In this document: positions 5,489 to 8,353 of the stretch, in pieces
Numbering within the stretch: position 1 is the stretch's first letter
Layout: every line of letters begins with the position of its first letter
Assembly: GCA_025453925.1 (NCBI GenBank)
Contig: JALOPK010000135.1
Location: 1 to 8,353 of the forward strand
DNA length: 8,353 nucleotides
DNA from: Candidatus Eiseniibacteriota bacterium
GTDB taxonomy: Bacteria; JAFGKV01
Direction: 5' to 3'
Notes under the pieces: generated by a model
Seen by the model: the letters and a program-made list of their open reading frames with translations, nothing else
The model's database searches: none
What the model was told of the DNA's origin: nothing
Program-made: the position numbers and the translations under genes

Positions 5489-6571
5489 TCAGGCGTTGAT
5501 GACAGGCCACTGGCGGCCATGGAACTCAGCGATGAGTTCCATGGCCGGATGCCGGATCGACCGGAGGTCATTCACCGGGTCGCCGCTGATCTCCGCCCTG
5601 CCTGCACACTCACTGAGCACGCCCATCAAGCCTTCCCGGAGCCCCCGGGGGGAATAGCCGCCCTCGAGACAGATGAGCAGCCGGCCCCCGCAGCAGTCCG
5701 CCGCGAGTTCCAGAAGCCTCCGGGTCATGTAGGCAATGCCGTTCTCCGTCACCTCCATGCTGCCCAGTGGATCGTCCCAGTGGATGTCGAGTCCGGCAGA
5801 CACAAGGATCAGATCCGGGCCATAGGTCTTCCCGATGGGGAGGATCACCTGATTGAATGCCGCGGCATAGACCTCATCGTCGGCGCCGGCCCGAAGCGGG
5901 ATGTTGACCGTGTACCGTTCACCCGCACCGGTCCCCGTTTCTCCCAGGGGACCGGTGCCCGGGTAGAAAGGAGACTGATGGATCGATGCAAACAACACCG
6001 TGGGATCGGCGTAGAAACTCCTTTGCGTGCCATTGCCGTGATGGAGATCCCAGTCGACGATCATGACGCGTCGGCAGTCAAGCCTCCGCCGCGCATAGTG
6101 AGCGCCGAGAGCGACATTGTTGAAGAGACAGAAGCCCATGGCGCGGTCTTCCTCGGCGTGGTGACCGGGGGGCCTCACCAGCGCCAGCGCGACGTCAACC
6201 CCACCCGCCACAAGCGAGTCCAGCGCGCTGAACACCCCTCCCGCCGCCAGCAACGACGCTCCCCAGGAGCCGGGGCTCACCACCGTGTCGGGCTCCAGCG
6301 AACGGGGACCCTGGAGGCAGGCGCGCCGCACATGCTCGATGTAGTCGGGAGTGTGGTTCCAGAACAACTCCTCCAGAGTGGCCTCTCGCGGCGCCAGCTC
6401 GGTGAACAGGGGTCTCACGCCGGGTTCATCCAGGACGGCGTGGAGCACCTCGAGGCGTCGCGGGGACTCGGGATGGGCCGGGCCGGGATCGTGCGCCAGG
6501 AAGCGCCGGTCCCGCACGATGCCAACACGCCGCCGTGGCACCAGACTGGTCTGATCCGGCGTGTGATTCAA
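5489..6571 (-). CDS. Histone deacetylase family (AcuC/acetylpolyamine-type) amidohydrolase
   Basis: Zn2+-dependent enzymes of this fold remove acyl groups from lysine, polyamines or other amines. The 360-residue protein keeps the whole active site: the catalytic His pair in RPPGHHAEE (H137, H138), the GFCLFNN segment (146-152), zinc ligands in DWDLHHGNGT (D175, H177), the HQSPFYPGTG loop (198-207), the third zinc ligand in SAGLDIHWDDPLG (D262) and the transition-state Tyr in LEGGY (Y306). The start is TTG 6571: GGAGG stands 7 bases before it, and the frame above reads through the HAD gene into unrelated residues. TTG overlaps the HAD stop as TTGA, so the two are probably translationally coupled. 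There is no signal peptide, so it should be cytoplasmic. Bacterial members act on acetylated small molecules or proteins such as acetyl-CoA synthetase. The exact substrate cannot be read from sequence. Confidence 0.95.
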   Translation of the reverse strand: MNHTPDQTSLVPRRRVGIVRDRRFLAHDPGPAHPESPRRLEVLHAVLDEPGVRPLFTELAPREATLEELFWNHTPDYIEHVRRACLQGPRSLEPDTVVSPGSWGASLLAAGGVFSALDSLVAGGVDVALALVRPPGHHAEEDRAMGFCLFNNVALGAHYARRRLDCRRVMIVDWDLHHGNGTQRSFYADPTVLFASIHQSPFYPGTGPLGETGTGAGERYTVNIPLRAGADDEVYAAAFNQVILPIGKTYGPDLILVSAGLDIHWDDPLGSMEVTENGIAYMTRRLLELAADCCGGRLLICLEGGYSPRGLREGLMGVLSECAGRAEISGDPVNDLRSIRHPAMELIAEFHGRQWPVINA

Positions 6572-7344
6572 GGCATTTCCTCCCGCATGCCGCCTTGGGG
6601 CTGCCCGGAAGGAACTCGCAGGAACGGCCGCACGTCGGTGGCGATCATGCCTGCCCGCCGTGCCGCGACCAGGCCCAGCTCGCCGTCCTCGAACACCTGG
6701 CACAACTCCGGCGGGACGCCCATCCCCGCGGCACACAACAGCCAGGTGTCCGGGGCGGGTTTGGGGCTGGCGACATCCTCCGCGGTCACGATGACCTCGA
6801 AGTATCCGGTGAGCCCCACCACATCAAGAATGCGGGAGATGAGCGTCCTCCCTCCCCCCGTGCCGATACCCATGGGCAGGAGCCCCGCATGGCGTCTCAC
6901 CAAGGCGACCACCGGCTCGATGGGGGCCACCTCGCGAAGCCGCCCGGCAAAGAGGCGCTCCTTCCGGCGGGCCGTGACATCCGGATCCAGGCCCACGCCG
7001 AATCGCCGGTTTACCACCGGCACGATTGCCCGCGTCGGCATCCCCGCCAGCTCGTAGAACATGTCCAGCGGGTAATCGATGCCGGCCTCCGCAAGGATCT
7101 GGCGCCATGCCTGGTAGTGGATGGGCATGGTATCAGCCAGAGTCCCGTCGACGTCGAAGATCAGCCCGCGCACGCCCGGACTGATGGTCAACGCCCCCGA
7201 CGAAAGCGGGCCGAGCCGCGGCGCCGGCGAGCGCTGGCGGAGCGCCTCGCCCGAATGCGGTCCCGCCTCGAAAGCCTGTCCCGGTCGCGGAGACGCTTCT
7301 CTCCATTTACGTTGTCTGCGTTCACCGTGAGGCTGTCTTGTCAC
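6568..7344 (-). CDS. HAD phosphatase, beta-phosphoglucomutase/YqaB-like
   Basis: All four HAD motifs are present: I, FDVDGTLADT with the nucleophile and acid/base Asp pair; II, the Thr in GIGTGGG; III, the Lys in SPKPAPD; IV, FEDGELGLVAARRAGM. The helical cap lies between motifs I and II (HYQAWRQILAEAG onward). The KPAPDTWLLCA...VFEDGELG run is closest in my memory to E. coli YqaB, which dephosphorylates fructose 1-phosphate and related sugars, so a soluble sugar-phosphate phosphatase or mutase is likely. GTG 7344 has a full AAGGAGG 11 bases upstream but adds 51 Arg/Pro-rich residues not usual in the family. Starting at TTG 7191 gives 207 residues with motif I at residues 12-21, as in relatives, but with only a poor G-run before it. 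It is first in the operon with the HDAC-like gene (4-base overlap) and divergent from the asparaginase gene. Confidence 0.92.
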   Translation of the reverse strand: MTRQPHGERRQRKWREASPRPGQAFEAGPHSGEALRQRSPAPRLGPLSSGALTISPGVRGLIFDVDGTLADTMPIHYQAWRQILAEAGIDYPLDMFYELAGMPTRAIVPVVNRRFGVGLDPDVTARRKERLFAGRLREVAPIEPVVALVRRHAGLLPMGIGTGGGRTLISRILDVVGLTGYFEVIVTAEDVASPKPAPDTWLLCAAGMGVPPELCQVFEDGELGLVAARRAGMIATDVRPFLRVPSGQPQGGMREEMP

Positions 7345-7353
7345 GGACCGGGC

Positions 7354-7362
7354 AACCTCCTT
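7354..7362 (-). promoter_or_regulatory. Ribosome binding site before HAD gene
   Basis: AAGGAGGTT on the minus strand matches the 16S tail almost fully. The GGAGG core stands 11 bases before GTG 7344, slightly long but usable. It supports the longer HAD protein against the family-length start at 7191. Confidence 0.55.
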
Positions 7363-7418
7363 CTAGGCAGAATCCCGGATGGCTTCCCCGGCACCGGCGC
7401 CCGGGAGTTCCCACTTCG

Positions 7419-7446
7419 TTGACGGTTCGTTCGGGCAATGTATCTA
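7419..7446 (+). promoter_or_regulatory. Possible promoter of the asparaginase gene
   Basis: TTGACG (7419-7424, one mismatch to TTGACA) and TATCTA (7441-7446, half-match to TATAAT) are 16 bases apart in the only AT-leaning part of this divergent region. Transcription would start about 70 bases before ATG 7526, and the inverted repeat at 7474-7489 would fall in the early transcript. The -10 is weak. Confidence 0.35.
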
Positions 7447-7473
7447 TCCTGCATGCTTCCAACACGCGTTCCA

Positions 7474-7489
7474 TGACCGGCCCCGGTCA
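7474..7489. promoter_or_regulatory. Perfect inverted repeat, possible operator
   Basis: TGACCGG-CC-CCGGTCA has exact 7-base arms and a 2-base centre, typical dimer-operator geometry. It lies between the asparaginase gene and the divergent HAD-HDAC operon, downstream of the promoter-like pair at 7419-7446, and could affect both directions. The regulator is not in the window. Confidence 0.4.
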
Positions 7490-7525
7490 GCTTCCACGCA
7501 CCGGGGCGAGGACCCGGGAGTCACC

Positions 7526-8353
7526 ATGTTTCTCATCTCCAATGACGAAGGCGACGGCGGGTTTCCGGCCGGCCGGCGATGCCTCGAGGGCCAAGGGACC
7601 GCACTGGAAGCGGTGGAGAGCTGCATCCGGCCCGTAGAGGAGGATGACACGGTGCGGAGTGTCGGCAGGGGCGGGGCGCCGAATCTCCTGGGCGTGGTGG
7701 AATGCGACGCCGCCATCATGGATGGTGCTACTCTCCGAACCGGCGCCGTGGGCGCATTGCGAGGATTCCTGCACGCCATCTCGGCGGCCCGCCTCGTGAT
7801 GGAGAGGCTTCCGCACGTGATGCTCGTAGGCGACGGCGCGGCCAGGTTCGCCCGGGAGATGGGGCTGACGTGTGCCGACATGCTGACCGACGAGGCGGGC
7901 GCCGCCTACCGGCGCTGGGTCGGGCGGCGCGTTCCCGCCGATTGCGCCGATGACTGGAGGGGAGGCCCGCTTTCGCCCTATGCCTGGCCGTCATCCGCGG
8001 AGAGGCCCGGCGGCACGGTGATCTGTCTCGCGGGGGACCGTGACGGTCACCTCGCGGCCGGAGCCAGCACGTCGGGCTGGGCATACAAGTACCCCGGGAG
8101 GCTGGGGGACTCGCCGATCATCGGCGCGGGCATCTATGCGGATGACCGGTATGGCGCCTGCGGGTGTACACACACCGGCGAGATGACCATGCGGTGCTGC
8201 ACCGCCCGGTCGGTGGTGCTCTACATGAAGCGCGGCGCGGGTGTGGTGGAGGCCTGTCACGAAGCGGCGCAGGATCTCCACGACCTCCGCGGGGGTTTCA
8301 TCGGACCCGTGGTCATCCACGCCATTGACCGCGACGGTGCACACTGCGCACTG
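7526..8353 (+). CDS. N4-(beta-N-acetylglucosaminyl)-L-asparaginase / isoaspartyl peptidase-type Ntn hydrolase, 3' end outside window
   Basis: The frame is open for 276 codons to the window edge with no stop. ATG 7526 follows GGGAG by 5 bases. The N-terminal part matches the alpha subunit of type-2 asparaginases: G-x-x-A-L-E-A-V-E (24-31), SVGRGGAPN (45-53), and DAAIMDGATLRTGAVGALRG (61-80). Such enzymes self-cleave before a Thr that becomes the nucleophile. Here that is T164 in GGTV, and residues at the glycosylasparaginase spacing are kept: T182 (TSG), R192 and D195 (PGRLGDSP), T215. The next position, usually Gly, is His216. Family members cut the bond between GlcNAc and asparagine, or act on isoaspartyl peptides or asparagine. 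No signal peptide is visible, so a cytoplasmic enzyme is likely. The C-terminus is missing. It is divergent from the HAD-HDAC operon. Confidence 0.92.
   Translation, partial: MFLISNDEGDGGFPAGRRCLEGQGTALEAVESCIRPVEEDDTVRSVGRGGAPNLLGVVECDAAIMDGATLRTGAVGALRGFLHAISAARLVMERLPHVMLVGDGAARFAREMGLTCADMLTDEAGAAYRRWVGRRVPADCADDWRGGPLSPYAWPSSAERPGGTVICLAGDRDGHLAAGASTSGWAYKYPGRLGDSPIIGAGIYADDRYGACGCTHTGEMTMRCCTARSVVLYMKRGAGVVEACHEAAQDLHDLRGGFIGPVVIHAIDRDGAHCAL

Noticed and set aside
6572-6736. HDAC-like protein extended upstream of TTG 6571
   Set aside because: This part overlaps the end of the HAD gene, has no family similarity and no ribosome binding site, while TTG 6571 has GGAGG at good spacing.
5306-7057. 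A 583-codon plus-strand open frame
   Set aside because: It lies antisense to the HDAC-like and HAD genes, whose catalytic motifs are intact. The plus-strand product is Arg/Pro-rich and shows no domain.
6535-7422. A 295-codon plus-strand open frame
   Set aside because: Antisense to the HAD gene with its four motifs; a product of high GC content.

Overview
The window is GC-rich bacterial DNA (by eye well over 60% G+C). It has strong AGGAGG-type ribosome binding sites, frequent GTG and TTG starts, tightly packed genes and no mobile element, CRISPR array or RNA gene that I can recognise. A predicted lipoprotein of the DUF4412 type, an MscL channel, a CorA-type channel and a bacterial histone-deacetylase-like hydrolase fit a free-living environmental bacterium with a Gram-negative-type envelope. 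The sequence alone does not fix the phylum.

Layout. 1-864 (+): a DUF72 (YecE-like) protein whose true start lies before the window. 1069-1737 (+): a probable secreted or lipid-anchored DUF4412-type protein, started by a TTG behind a perfect AGGAGG. 1738-2087: about 350 bases without a gene, with one small inverted repeat. 2088-3395 (+): a flavoprotein of the HI0933/YhiN/BaiN family. 3456-4391 (-): a CorA-family Mg2+/metal channel whose usual GMN pore signature reads GMG. 4392-4753: a divergent intergenic region with a 16-base inverted repeat on the corA side and a tandem ATGCGGTT repeat on the mscL side. 4754-5209 (+): MscL with a C-terminal four-cysteine zinc-ribbon-like tail. 5210-5488: a region between converging genes, unusually rich in hairpins, including a perfect 16-base-arm palindrome. 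5489-6571 (-) and 6568-7344 (-): a two-gene operon read right to left, first a HAD sugar-phosphatase-like protein and then a histone-deacetylase-family amidohydrolase, overlapping by four bases. 7345-7525: a divergent promoter region with a perfect inverted repeat. 7526-8353 (+): an N-terminal-nucleophile asparaginase of the glycosylasparaginase type, open to the window end.

How the genes fit together. corA and mscL are divergent membrane-channel genes, one for Mg2+ uptake and one for hypo-osmotic release. They may share regulatory DNA, but the sequence does not prove it. The right third has two amide-bond hydrolases (HDAC-like and glycosylasparaginase-like) and a sugar-phosphatase-like HAD around one short control region. 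A role in breaking down acetylated or amide-linked small molecules is possible but is only inference. I found no convincing undescribed multi-gene system. The items most worth a second look are the hairpin cluster at 5246-5404, the divergent amidase/HAD/HDAC locus with its palindrome at 7474-7489, and the altered CorA signature.
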